The notes beneath the pieces were generated by a model. That model did no database searches and was not told the DNA's origin. It saw nothing but the letters and a program-made list of their open reading frames with translations. Shown in pieces: positions 31,894 through 43,170 of a stretch of DNA of 64,000 nucleotides. The stretch comes from Beaufortia kweichowensis. Taxonomy: Eukaryota; Chordata; Actinopteri; Cypriniformes; Gastromyzontidae. The translations under genes were made by a program, and so were the position numbers. Every line of letters begins with the position of its first letter. Within the stretch, counting starts at the first letter, position 1. The stretch is taken from the NCBI GenBank assembly GCA_019155185.1, contig CM032797.1, forward strand, positions 3,914,881 to 3,978,880. Reading direction: 5' to 3'.

Positions 31894-32162
31894 GTGAACA
31901 CACACCTGCTTCTTATTTCACTGATCATTACAGGTAAAATATTCATATGACACCAGTAGCAGTGGTGTTAGACTTTACTGGTACAGACAGTTTCCAAACA
32001 GAGAACCTCAGTATTTAATATGGAAAGACGTTCAATCATGGAGTGATACTGGAAATCCCTCTGATTCTCAGATTCAGTCAAAAACATCATATACATCTAC
32101 TGAACTCATTATTAGCGCTGTGACTCTGTCAGATTCAGCTCTATATTATTGTGCTTTAAGAG
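31894..32162 (+). pseudogene. TCR alpha-like V segment relic V3, truncated
   Basis: The leader frame 31894-31933 (NTHLLLISLIIT after a GTG where ATG is expected) runs to an intact donor ACAG/GTAAAA. Then the intron and framework 1 are missing: the sequence continues in CDR1-framework 2 (VRLYWYRQFPNREPQYLIW) and ends DSALYYCALRA. The first disulfide cysteine is therefore lost. It is non-functional by two lesions. Confidence 0.8.
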
Positions 32163-32201
32163 CCCAGTGACACAAAGTATATGTGAAGCTTTACAAAAAC
32201 T
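32163..32201 (+). other. V(D)J recombination signal of V3, 23-bp spacer
   Basis: CCCAGTG (32163-32169), 23 bp, ACAAAAACT (32193-32201). One mismatch in each element. Confidence 0.75.
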
Positions 32202-32993
32202 AAAACACACAATTATTGCTTTGAAGAGCAGCAATCAAACCACAGAAATAAACAATCAAACACCTGCTGAATATTAAATGCAGGTTCAGCAAGTAAAAAG
32301 CTAAAGATGCATCTACAGTAACAGTTTTAATCATAACCACGATGTGTAAGATACTGACCGTAGTAAAGGTCATAGATTGTAATGGTGAAGACTAAAACAG
32401 GATCATCAAATGACAGCAAAAACAAAAACATACACACTTTATAATGAATATGAATTATTATATACTTACAGGCACTTACAGGTGATCTTTGTGATGTTTT
32501 TCCTTCTTGCTATAAATTAGGATTAAATACGTGTATGGATCCCGCGAGGTCACCTGGTGGAGACAAAAAACAAGACATGCAAATCTGTGGTCAAGGTTTT
32601 GTAATGCACAGATTCTAACATTTTTCCCAAAGGTGCCAACCAGTTTCCAATCCGTGCTCACTGTTTTGTAGGGATGGGTACCGAAACCCGGTATTAAACT
32701 AGCCCCGGTGCTAAATTATGAAAGACCGAAGTATCGATAAGCTCTGACGCTATCAGTTCTGCTTTCGGTACTGGAGAAATGAAGAAAATACATATAGTCC
32801 TGTTTATTAATGCTAAATAAACGTTATCTTGCGCATTTTAACTGTCCAACCATTTCTAATTTACGATAATAGCCTATTTAGACATTAACCTGCATTTTTA
32901 TCCATCATGCGCGAAATGTCCCTGTCTGTCCCTGAGTACACCGAGTGCGCGCACACGCACACAACACGAAAGCTCGCGCTTAATAGAGTGACG

Positions 32994-33177
32994 ATGGTGG
33001 AGAGAAGCAAACGGTCTAAAGTGTGTTTACATTTCACTCGAGTGGATGCAGACAATGATCATTACAACACGTGCAACAAGATTTTAGCTTGTAAGGGCGG
33101 AAACACAAGCAATCCGTCAAAACATCTTTCAAAAGTTCATCATGTGCGACAGAGAATTGAAAAGTTTTCGACTGCCT
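32994..33177 (+). pseudogene. BED zinc finger fragment of hAT transposase
   Basis: The piece MVERSKRSKVCLHFTRVD and following residues show the BED pattern: aromatic/HF, C-x2-C (CNKILAC spacing is C-x5-C, so slightly degenerate) and H-x4-H near the end. It stops at 33177; the catalytic part is gone. Confidence 0.65.
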
Positions 33178-33443
33178 AGTTAGTTCATCATCCACCTCCT
33201 CAGGTAAATGTGCTAGCAGTCTTCCCAAATAACAATGACATAAGCATCCTATAAGGTCTCTCTAAATTAGTATTTAATAAATACATCACGTTCAGTTAAA
33301 TTATGAATAACCTACGTATTTTTTCTGCAGTAAGCTAAATAAATCATAGACATTAATAATGCCTTTACAGTACTGCATCTACAAATAGATTAATAAGAAT
33401 AAACTATGCTTATTAAGAAATGATAAAGTAGAAATGACCTAAT

Positions 33444-35261
33444 TGTTACGGGGTGTGCTGACGAGAGGAAAGGCACAGACAAAACAGGGTAAAATAACTA
33501 AAGTCTTTACTGAAAAGGCAGTCTTGGATAACAAGCTGGTGCAAACAGGTTCAGGTAAATGACAAACAGAATAATCACACTGGTTAACTTCTCCACAGGA
33601 AAAGGTACAGGATCGCTCATCCACGAGCAGAGAACAGACTAGGGCTGAAACGATTCCTCCAGTAACTCGAGTAACTCGATTACAAAAAATGATCGAGGCA
33701 AATTCCTCTGCCTCGAAGACTCTTTTAATTAATTTTAAGAGGCTCTTTTAAAATTTTTAAAGCTCACGTTTTCACAATGATTTTGCGCTTACGACACAAT
33801 GCGCTTACGTCGCACACAAAGCGGAAGGAGACGCAAGGAAGGAGTTGGCGGTGTTTTGATTTGAGGGCGCGAGCGCCAACTAGTGTAGGCTGCAAAATGG
33901 AAGGGTGCGATAACAATGGCGATGCAAACAGAAGAAATAAACAGGAGGAAACGACAGAAAATGTCCAAGGTTTGGGATCATTTCAAATTGAAAAATAAAG
34001 AGAACGCTGTGGTGTGTCCATTGCAAGATCGAGTTAGCATACCACAACAGCACATCGTCTATGCTGCAGCATCTCAAAAGAAAACATCCACTCTACTCAG
34101 AGACCGAAGGACCATCACCCGAGACCAGGTAAAGTCAATGTCATTTAGCGTTAAATCAGTGTGATTGGCTGCTAATCGAGATTAAATGATGCGTGTCAAT
34201 TATTTAAGGGATAAACCACGACGGCCAGTGTAATTCTGTGAAAATATACCGCACGACGGATGCGGAGGGGGCACCACCGGATTATTTACATTACATTTAC
34301 TTTTAGTCATTTATCTGACACTTTTATCCAAAGCGACTTACAAATATTAGGAGACACATCAACAATAGTACTAAGAAGTGCTTTCCTAAGTTTATAATGT
34401 TTTTGCAGTGCTAGATAAATACCTGTAGAGGAAAGAAAAGATTATTTAACAGTTTATACTTAGCAAAGGAATTAATTTACCGTCCAAAAAAGTTGTGAAC
34501 TCCATGTGAAACTATGTTTGGACTCTTGTTCCAAGTTCCTGTCCACACATTTTTGCCTCCTAAATGCCACAAATGACTGAACTGTAGATTTTGAAACTTT
34601 TAGTAAAGAAAGTTTTTGGCAGTGTTTTTGTATTATTATTATTATTTATTTATTTACTTTATTGTATGCCTTAGTTTGATACTTGATAAAGTCATTTGAA
34701 AGTTATTTTTATTTGTTTTTGCATCTTTTGATACAAAATATTGTTGTATAATATGCATTTAAAAAATAAAAATGTTGATTTTTTTCTAAGAAAGGAAACC
34801 AATTAGTAGGTCTTATTAAACCTGTCTTATTTTTTCTTGTATATTTAATATTGCTCTATAATTAAGCAAAAATGGGTTTTATCCGATTACTCGATTAATC
34901 GATGGAATTTTCGGTAGAATACTCGATTACTAATATATTCGATAGCTACAGCCCTAGAACAGACACGGCATAATCCAAGAGCAGAACAATAATGACTAGA
35001 TAAATCTGTAGTCAGAACAGCCGTAAACAACACGTAACATACAACCACACCGGACAGCGACTAAACAGAAAGACAGGGATTAAATACACAAACAGTGAGT
35101 CCAGTAACGAGTTCAAACAGGTGCCGGTGATGAATGCTGATGATCGGTGATGGAGAACAGGTGAGGCAGTGCAATGTTTTCTGGGAAGTGAAGTCCATTA
35201 GAGTTCCGGGGAGAGTGAAGGAGTGAAGAGCGGGGCGGGATCCGATGCTGAAGGCGTAACA
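33444..35261. mobile_element. Solo LTR, nested in hAT and itself interrupted
   Basis: TGTTACGGGG to GGCGTAACA with the 5-bp duplication CTAAT on both sides (33439-33443, 35262-35266). About 500 bp once the inner hAT is removed. TGTTAC...GTAACA ends suggest a Ty3-like LTR retrotransposon, but no internal region remains to confirm this. Confidence 0.78.
33640..34956 (+). mobile_element. Inner hAT transposon, 1.3 kb
   Basis: Ends TAGGGCTGAAACGATT and AGCTACAGCCCTA, with the perfect 8-bp duplication GAACAGAC (33632-33639, 34957-34964). It contains a BED-finger fragment (SKVWDHFKLKNKENAVVCPL near 33965) without the catalytic domain. A SINE-tail-like stretch (TTTTATCCAAAGCGACTTAC) lies near 34325. 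Confidence 0.88.
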
Positions 35262-35649
35262 CTAATAATGAATTTGTAGTGATGAAATACATACACTTAA
35301 ATGTTGTAGTGTACATTGCAAGTAGTTCCAAACATGTATAACTTTTAAGCCCAGTTCTTTTGCAGTCTACCTGCCCCAACTGTGTTGCTTTAAAGCACTG
35401 GACATTCTTTTACAAAAGAAATTGTTTATTTGATTTATTTTGTTTGTATAATATATATTTGCTCAAACATTGCTGTTTGTTACGCTATAGATCATTATTT
35501 TATTTTACATTTAAAAAATAAAGTGTTTTATTAAAAACACAACAAAAAGGACCGATAAGAGTACCGTTAAAGTACCGGATCGATAAGTGGTATCGATAAA
35601 AGTAGTAATACCGTTAAAACCTTAACGATACCCATCCCTACTGTTTTGT

Positions 35650-36519
35650 AAACCGTGTATCCCCTGACCCTATAACCCTAACCCTGAATAGCTTTGAAAT
35701 CTATATGTAGTTAAGATTTGATATATATTTTATTTCAATATATACACTAAAGCAATATAGAATAAGAATGCGTTATTCATGTACATGAAAGCTTGTTGTT
35801 CTTGCTGAAGCACCCTAAAACTTGGAGTAAGAAATGTTGTTATTCTAAAATTTTTTGTTCTGGTCTTTTACAAGGTTAAATAATGTCCAAAACATACTCC
35901 TGTAGTTTGTGGTTTAAAATGTATGTGTTAAGGATGAAAATGAAAACATCCCCCTTAGCAAATGGTGTCATCCTCTTCTCTTCTTCTACTTCTCCTCTGT
36001 ACCTGCACCGCTCAGCACGACCGTCATCCAGCTGAAACACCGCACGCAGAGAGAGAAGAACCCGTTATGTAGTGTTGTGAATCAACTAAGTTGCTCCAAA
36101 GCTGTCTCACACTTCTTTCCTTTTACCTAGAGTTGTTCCGATTCGAAACCATATCGGTGAGAACTGGAGTCAGTATCCTGAATCACCATGGTACACCTAT
36201 AAGAAGTGTTTATTTTCGACTATTTTTAGTCCAGCTGGTCAGCCGCTGTGGAGTAGCACAGGACCTGGTGACTCGTCCAGAGAAGTAGCGCCTGGTTACA
36301 ATGTTCTTCCATAAAGGCGCCTGCAGTTCTGTTTATTAACTGCTAGAGCGCCTCAAAAAGAAAAAAAATCTGGATTTTGGAGTTAGTTGAATCAATGTTA
36401 AAATGATAAAGTTATTTTCAATAGACATATTTTTTGTTTTTGTGTGAAAAGAGGGTGGGTGGTGGCAGTGGGGCTCATTGGGTGCTCAGCACCCCTAAAG
36501 ACCCTAGAATCGCCCCTGG
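35650..36519. other. Intergenic DNA with a transposon end
   Basis: No gene seen. The last 60 bp (GGGTGCTCAGCACCCCTAAA to ATCGCCCCTGG) look like the terminus of a DNA transposon that cut off the 5' part of V4. A possible related end (CCAGGGGCGGCGCCAGA) is at 27118. Confidence 0.5.
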
Positions 36520-36520
36520 A

Positions 36521-36645
36521 GCAGGAGATAATGGCACTGAGTTTCAGAAGAGATTTCAGTGTGAAGTGAAGTCAGATTCAGTTCCTCTGATAATTCAGGA
36601 TCTTCATGTGTGTGATTCTGCTGTGTATTATTGTGCTCTGAAGAA
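36521..36645 (+). pseudogene. TCR alpha-like V segment relic V4, 3' part only
   Basis: Framework 3 to CDR3 start (TEFQKRFQCEVKSDSVPL, DSAVYYCALKN). It is closely related to V2. Everything upstream has been replaced by repeat sequence. Confidence 0.78.
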
Positions 36646-36680
36646 CACTGTGACTAAACCACATTCAACACTCAAAAACA
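36646..36680 (+). other. Damaged RSS of V4
   Basis: Heptamer CACTGTG (36646-36652) is kept. The nearest nonamer-like TCAAAAACA follows after only 19 bp, so normal 23-bp spacing is lost. Confidence 0.55.
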
Positions 36681-37243
36681 GAGGAAACACTCAGTCTTAT
36701 GGTACAAATCTTGCTGACTTGCACACTGAGAAACATCTAAAACCTGATTACATTAAATCAGCAGAAAACCTGCATGTGCTGCAATCAACGTATGAACTTA
36801 TATCAACATCATTTGTGATTATTAGTATTAGTTGGATTAACCAGCACAGTAACACCTGGTGTTGGTTCACACAAGGTGGCTGGTTCAGGTATTCACATAT
36901 TAAAATACATTTAATTTAGCAGAAATGTTTTTTCAACTTGTCAACTTGTTCTTTCTAAATTTCCACTTGCATAAATACTAGATTATTGATATTTTAGGTG
37001 ATATTGTGATCTACTGTATTCTAACATTATTTGTAAATGGTAATATGACTTTTAGCCTGAGGATGGCGATATCTACACATACATGACAACACTTGAAACA
37101 GATTATTTTAAGCCTTGACTGTAAGAATTTCATCAGTTTTTGAACATTATCATGAAATCAACAACATGACAAGCAGCAATCAAAGTGTCTCCTACAGATG
37201 ATCATTTATGTGACATTTTAACATTTTTTAGAGTTGATCAAAC

Positions 37244-37288
37244 ATGAATTACAGGTTCATTATTTTATTCATTTTTGAGCTTACTATG
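37244..37288 (+). pseudogene. Orphan V leader exon
   Basis: MNYRFIILFIFELTM followed by donor GTAAGC, homologous to the V2 leader. No V exon follows. Sequence from 36770 to here duplicates 30296-30714. Confidence 0.72.
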
Positions 37289-37337
37289 GTAAGCTATCAA
37301 TTACTATGGTAAGCTATCAATTACTATGGTAAGCTAT
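37281..37337 (+). repeat. 20-bp tandem triplication of a splice donor
   Basis: TTACTATGGTAAGCTATCAA is present nearly three times. Each copy carries the leader exon end and its GTAAGC donor. Confidence 0.9.
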
Positions 37338-37340
37338 TTA

Positions 37341-38030
37341 TCTGCTGTCTTGTGATGTGTCTCGCACCATGGGTCTGGAGGAAACAGAATTTCGATGCTC
37401 TGTATGTTCTGCACATATAATACAATCCACTTTGACTAATCAAATAGCAATGAAAAGAAATTTGAGAAAAGATTTTATGCAGATCCTAACAAATCCTTTT
37501 CTCTCACAATAAGATTATTTAGTGTACTTGTATGCATCTGCACTTGAGGTAATAAAATACTCATTTTACTGCACATATTAATGTGATAGTTCACATTGAG
37601 CAAACTGAGATAAGGTGCCATCTTTAAGAGATCATTTATTTACATATACAGACCTTTATTTACCAAGTCACATACCCTAGAACTAAATAACTGTACATGA
37701 TTCATTGTACATATCTGTACAATGATCTGTACATATCATGTGATATTGTCCAGACCAATGGCAGCAACAATAAATGAGGCAATGAAAGTTCAGAGAAATA
37801 TTGATTAGCAATGTCACATATTCACCACAAGGTGGCAGTAGTGCTCACTTGACTTTATCTTTAAAAGCATAAATGTTTAAATAATTCAAGACTACATGAG
37901 AAGTAAATGAATTGCACATCAGCAGTGGGTGGAGCAAATATAGAAAGATGTGTGTGTGTGAGACACTGACAGAATGAAGTTTGTACAGTTTTCTAATGTT
38001 TTCTCCTCCACTTTACACTCGGTATCTCTG
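37341..38030. other. Intergenic DNA upstream of V5
   Basis: No gene seen. It contains the CTCF-like site listed separately and unassigned AT-rich sequence. Confidence 0.5.
37825..37840 (+). promoter_or_regulatory. CTCF-like motif upstream of V5
   Basis: CCACAAGGTGGCAGTA fits the CTCF core CCASYAGRKGGCRS at 13 of 14 positions, 196 bp upstream of the V5 leader. TCR alpha V promoters in mammals often carry CTCF sites; function here is inferred. Confidence 0.4.
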
Positions 38031-38035
38031 AAACA

Positions 38036-38476
38036 ATGATGTTTCTTTACATTGGTAAGAGATCATATAAGTCTTATTTCAGTCAAAATAAAGAAACACT
38101 TTAATAAATATAAGCAAACAAATAAAACTACATACATAACGCCTATCTTAATTAATTGAGAGTTCTTTCTTTTTTTACAGGAACTTCATTTGCTGATACA
38201 ATAGAGCCATTGTCTTCAGAGAAACATGTATTTGAGGGTGAAAATGTGACTCTCTCTTGTAAATACAGTATCAGTAGTGGTGTTTCTGTTGGCTCTCTTC
38301 AGTGGTATCGACAGTATCTGGACAGAGTTTTTACTGTCAGTCACAGAATATTCAAACACATCTGATTCTGCTCTTCGTCTATATTCAAGTGCTGTAAAAG
38401 AACTGAAACACGTGTATCTGGAGATCTCATCTGCTGCTCTATCAGACTCTCATCTGTATTATTGTGCTCTGGTGCC
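38036..38476 (+). pseudogene. TCR alpha-like V segment V5, frameshifted
   Basis: The short leader 38036-38054 (MMFLYI) is followed by a GTAAGA donor. V exon 38181-38476 follows TTTTTTTACAG. Framework 1 cysteine is in VTLSCKY, tryptophan in LQWYRQY, second cysteine in DSHLYYCAL. A small deletion after WYRQY shifts the frame near 38320: the first half reads in one frame to a stop at 38363, and the second half (FLLSVTEYSNTSDSALRL onward) is intact in another. The leader is unusually short. Confidence 0.82.
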
Positions 38477-38515
38477 CACAGTGACACAAAACACAAACAA
38501 CACTGTACAAAAACA
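38477..38515 (+). other. V(D)J recombination signal of V5, near-perfect
   Basis: CACAGTG (consensus heptamer), exactly 23 bp, ACAAAAACA (one mismatch). This is the best RSS in the window, on a frameshifted V exon. Confidence 0.88.
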
Positions 38516-38770
38516 TCATACACAACATTACATGTATATGACACATATCTACTGATCAGCTACAACACTTTTAGAAAGTACTGACCACTTTATACAACCG
38601 TTTTATAAAGATGCTTTAACCCAGTCATCTACAGTATTCATCTATTTGTTAAAATCACTAACACGTTTTTGTATTACTATTTTTCCCATTTTTTGACTGT
38701 TGGGTGTTTTTAGTTTATTTTATTTAGCTTTTTATCTGCAAATGTGATGTTTCTTTTTGGACTATTGGAC

Positions 38771-38900
38771 CGTGTTGTTGTATCTCAGTTGGCAGAGAAT
38801 TGTGCTAGCAGCTGAAAAGGTCATATGTTTAATTGCCTTTGAACACAAATACTGATACTATTGAACTGCAATTACTTTGCATAATATATAAACATCAGCA
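38771..38900 (+). mobile_element. tRNA-derived SINE-like remnant
   Basis: TATCTCAGTTGGCAGAG (A box-like), TGTGCTAGCAGCTGAAAAGG (anticodon region) and TGTTTAATTGCC (decayed B box), then GAACACAAATACTGATA, resemble the head of a common fish tRNA-Ala-type SINE. It is too diverged to be a tRNA gene. Confidence 0.65.
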
Positions 38901-39060
38901 AAATGTACATTATTTGGTGTTTGTAAAAGCAATTGTGCACAATCATTATTAAACTACACTGTAACTGTGAGTAAACCGCAGTGATATATACAGTATATCA
39001 GATCATCTGCAGAGTTAATACTTCTGGTTCTTAAATATGAGGGGAAATTTCACACTTTAT

Positions 39061-39076
39061 CCACAAGGGGTCAGCA
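39061..39076 (+). promoter_or_regulatory. Weak CTCF-like motif upstream of V6
   Basis: CCACAAGGGGTCAGCA fits 12 of 14 core positions, 566 bp upstream of the V6 leader. Low confidence. Confidence 0.25.
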
Positions 39077-39641
39077 ATGATCTCACCATGTATGACATGC
39101 ATGTGATATGCTACATACTGTACTGTACAATATACAAACATGTCCTGTGAGATAAGCTCTTTGTACAGATGAATGGCCATTTCTGTTGTTTTAACCAATT
39201 CAGCAGCTGTGTTTACATGAGATTTGTCTCTCTGTTTTTAATGAGACATTATTATGATAGTATGTACATAATGTACATTTTATTGTCTGTTTTAGTTTAC
39301 TATCGTAGTAGGTTAACAGTATTTAAAGTAACAAATAATCCCCTTCAAAACAAGAAACATTTTAAATCATTGTGACATCAAAGTGTGGCCGACTGAACAC
39401 TGAACACATTTATTGCCTCTTAATGTCTCTTTAAACAAATAAAATAAAACACTGCATTTCAAATCTACACTTATATTGTTTTCATATTCAATCTGAAATG
39501 TTGATCATTCAGAGCTGTTATCATTTCTATACTGTGATCTCATTCACTGCAGTTACACAGACAGATAGGAGGAGTCTGTGAAGATTTGAGAAAGAGTAAA
39601 GTAATAACTCTGTAACTTTATTCACATCTCACAGTACAAAC

Positions 39642-40045
39642 ATGATGATTCTCTGTGCTCTGATTTTGTTACTGATGATTAAAAGTAAGTGATGTTTACT
39701 GCTATTTGCTCTTTTGACATTTGCACATTCAGTAAAGTTAGCTTTGTATTACCTGTTTTTAAAAAACTTTGTATTTAATGTTTTATGCTTGATTTACAGG
39801 TGACACATTTGCACAGTCAATAACATCACTGCAAAAAAAAAGGGAAATGTAAATAACCTACACTGGTATCGACAGTTTCCAAGATCTAAGCCAGAGTTTC
39901 TGGTGTTGATTTATCCACAGGGATCCACAAGTGATCTTCCTCCTCGCCATGTCCCTAAAGTTGATAAAAGCAAAAATCATGTGAGTCTGGAGATTTTTCC
40001 TGCTGAAGTAACAGACTCTGCGCTTTACTACTGCGCACTGACGCC
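39642..40045 (+). pseudogene. TCR alpha-like V segment V6, internal deletion
   Basis: Leader 39642-39684 (MMILCALILLLMIK) with a GTAAGT donor. V exon 39800-40045 starts DTFAQSITSLQ, then a run of A and a stop. Most of framework 1 with its cysteine is missing. The rest is intact in another frame (VNNLHWYRQFPRSKPEFLVL, DSALYYCALTP). Promoter-proximal sequence and RSS are preserved. Confidence 0.82.
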
Positions 40046-40083
40046 CACAATGAGAGGAAACTCACTTACATGCTACAAAAACC
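40046..40083 (+). other. V(D)J recombination signal of V6
   Basis: CACAATG (40046-40052), 22 bp, and consensus nonamer ACAAAAACC (40075-40083). Confidence 0.75.
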
Positions 40084-40109
40084 CTTTTCAGAAGGGTCAT
40101 ATTATTTAA

Positions 40110-41730
40110 GTCTGTTCAGATCCTAGGGCTTTAAAAAAGCTGAAACCAAATGTTACACTGTACTACAGATGTACATACTACAGACACAGTGTTGAAATGA
40201 ATTAGAAAATGAAGTGATTAATTGAAGTGATGAGTAAATGATTATGGATAGACACCTGCTGTTAACAAGCAGAATCACTAAAGCAAAGAAGAAACACAAA
40301 CAACTACAACTGACATACAGTCACACAACATTAGATGAACATCACCTGCAAATAACAGATCAACACAAAATATCTCAAGATATCAAAAGAAAATGATTAA
40401 ATAACTTCAGAAACACCATTAACATCTTCACTTATTACAAACCTCTTTGATTTTAGTTTCTGTTTATATCTGTACAAAGGATTTTATTGTAAATCAGCAG
40501 GTGTTAGTGTTTAGTTTCCTGTCAATATTCAGTGCATGTTTTATTGGAAATTAGTTTTAAACTTACAATTAAAATGAGCACGAACATGTAACACTTGTAA
40601 AAACATGTAAAAACATGATCTACTGTAATAACTGCCAACTGCAAATCACAAAAAAAATAAAAACGTTTTAGAAATGTTTGAACATGACCCCACAAACAAA
40701 ACTATATTATGATATGAATTGTAATATGAACATAAAATTTAAAAAGTTAATAAGAATGAAAGAAAAAGTCGTTTTTTGGCAGAAGAATAAAGGAAGATGT
40801 TCAAAGACTGTGTGTTGTCAACAGTGCCACCTGCAGGCTGGAACAGATACTGTACTGTTTGACAACACTATGAGCTTCACAGCTGCTCATCTGCTGCAAA
40901 CAGACATAATTTGTGTACTAGGAAAACATATGTATTATTAATATAATAGATTAAGTTTGTGAACAATTTTTTTAATCATTAATAGATAAGAGACTTTTGA
41001 TAAAACATAAGTGGCTTAAAGGCCCAGGTATAGTCCACTTTGCACGTCCGTCTTCGTCTTGAGTTTCTCTTTAAACGGTCAATTTTCAGCTTGTTGTGGA
41101 ATGCACATCAACTCTTTTTTGCATATTGTCTATGTTTGATTGGAGTCGCGTTGCTTGCAGGTTTCTTTTAGTTTTACATTTGGTTCCTCCACTCATCAGC
41201 CCTAATCGCTTTTAGGATTAATCCTAATAGTTTTAAAACTAACTAGCGGAGAGCTTGCAGTTTAACCTGCCATCTTGCTTTCTTGGTCCAACCGGAAGTC
41301 CAAAATTCTTATTATATTAAAACTCTGTAATCCTGCAAATTTGAAACCTGAAAATAGCAAGAGGAGAAAGTGCCTGCTGAAGAAGAGTATGTGTCCAGGA
41401 CACCACAGCCGCCCTCAATATCAACACTGAGGTTTCATCAGTCAGTTGAATAATAATAATTAGTATTTAGACTTGTACATTCATATATAGATGTTGACTG
41501 TCACTGCACAGAGAGCAGAAATGAGTCACTCTTGTCTGGTGGAAGTGTCATTCTTTCATTTGTAAAGGCCTTTATTTCATATCCTTATATTAATATTGTA
41601 AAGGGCTTTATTTCCAATAGTGCATGTCTATGTGTATTTGTTATTGGTAATTTACACTTACTACAGATTTCTACAACATATGTGTTCAGTGTGTTCACAC
41701 CTCACAGCACATTCACATTTCCCAGTCGTC
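40110..41730. other. Intergenic DNA between V relics and NLR gene B
   Basis: No gene recognised. A stretch at about 41020-41330 (GGCCCAGGTATAGTCCACTT onward) looks like a transposon fragment, but its ends were not identified. The last 30 bp are conserved promoter sequence. Confidence 0.5.
40824..40837 (-). promoter_or_regulatory. CTCF-like motif between V cluster and NLR gene B
   Basis: GTGCCACCTGCAGG fits the reverse CTCF core at 13 of 14 positions. It faces the plus-strand motifs at 37825 and 39061. Confidence 0.35.
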
Positions 41731-41735
41731 ACGAG

Positions 41736-41742
41736 TATAAAA
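41736..41742 (+). promoter_or_regulatory. Candidate TATA box of NLR gene B
   Basis: TATAAAA in the same conserved block as in gene A (1937-1943). Confidence 0.5.
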
Positions 41743-41765
41743 TGTGTACTGTACCTTTAAATATG

Positions 41766-41966
41766 ATTTCCTTGTTTGCCTCCTCAGGTGACAGGTGAAA
41801 GTGAAACTAATAAATCGGGATCCATTTTGTGATTGTGGCAAAAAAGTGTGTAAGTAAACTAAACAGTAAATATGACTGTGTAAATGACATGAAACATAAA
41901 TGAAGATTTGTAAATGATGATTTTCTAGTGAGTCATGAGGAAGTGAAGATCAACAGATTTACACAG
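41766..41966 (+). other. 5' non-coding exons of NLR gene B (predicted)
   Basis: Exon 1 is predicted to end at 41849 (AAGTGT/GTAAGT). Exon 2 is 41929-41966. Both match gene A. Confidence 0.45.
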
Positions 41967-42303
41967 GTGAGAAATGAACCACTGCAAAACACTGACAACA
42001 AATTACACTCACAAACCAAAACTCACAAGACAACATGAATAAACTTTTATATAATAAACTATCTGCTGCAGTAAGACATCTAATAGCAGTTAGTTATGAA
42101 TACTTTACACAGCTGCATGTGAAATAATGACATCAGTTTTATCTCTGTGTGTCTGATATGATTTAATGAACACATGAACTCCAGACACTAAAATCACAAC
42201 AACACAAACACATACTGAGACTTTTACTGTTTTCATCTGAATCATCTGTATGTTTGTGTTCAGTTTCTTTTGCAGATATAAAATCAACATTTGAGCTGCT
42301 GTC

Positions 42304-43139
42304 ATGACCTCCAGAAAGAGTCTCTGGGAGAAAGTGACACAAACACAATGAACAGGTGAGAGAGTTTCAACAGTTTGTTTTATGTATTTTATTAAGTAAA
42401 TGAACATTAAACTTTCTGAGACACAGTGAAATAAACAGCAGATTCAATCATCAGGTACAAATAACTCTCAAAATTGAATTTATATCACAATATTGTCAAA
42501 ACAACTTTTAATAACACATTAAAATAATGTATAATAAATTAGTTGTGTAATAACTAACATAAAATAAGCACATAACAAAATCCTAGTGTAAAAATGAACA
42601 CTATTATAAAATTACTTTTAACGATTAATAAATGCTGAAAATGTTGTGTGTTGTCACCAACTTTTTGCTTCATTTACTCTGATCTGAAGAAACTCAGTCG
42701 TCTACTGTGAGAAAAGATTATTTAGAGTTAACATTGAAAACATTGAGAACACTAAGTAAGTTTGTAGTTGTGTAATTGTAACAGTGTGTAATTCTTGTTG
42801 TGTTTCAGTTTGTCTCATGGAGAATCTCCTGAATTCAGTTGTGTGTCCATGAAGAGTGATGAATCAATGGGTCATCCAATTAAGTTCAGTTCAGGAGACT
42901 GTGATGCAGATGTGAGGTGAGAACAGTCTGATGATTTAGACGAGTAAATCACTTTAGTTGATCTGTACACTTTACATTACTGACAAACACACACATTCAT
43001 CATGTGTTTTTACTGTTGTGTGTTACATGTTAAATTTCATTATATACACAAAAATATTGAATTTATTGTGAAATTACAGCAACACAACTGATGGATCAGA
43101 CTTTATCAAGAGGAAGCAAATGGATTCTGTTTTCCAGGT

Positions 43140-43170
<31 letters not shown>

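Larger units (their letters stand above)
32669..35640 (+). mobile_element. hAT transposon remnant (outer shell of a nest)
   Basis: Ends TAGGGATGGGTACCG and AACGATACCCATCCCTA are inverted, with the perfect 8-bp duplication CTGTTTTG (32661-32668, 35641-35648). A frame at 32907-33177 encodes a BED-type zinc finger start (SKVCLHFTRVDAD, CNKILACKGG, SKHLSKVHH), as at the N-terminus of hAT transposases. A solo LTR sits inside it. Confidence 0.88.

Noticed and set aside
38771..38850. Possible tRNA-Ala gene
   Set aside because: A and B boxes are degraded and the acceptor stem does not pair; better explained as an old SINE head.
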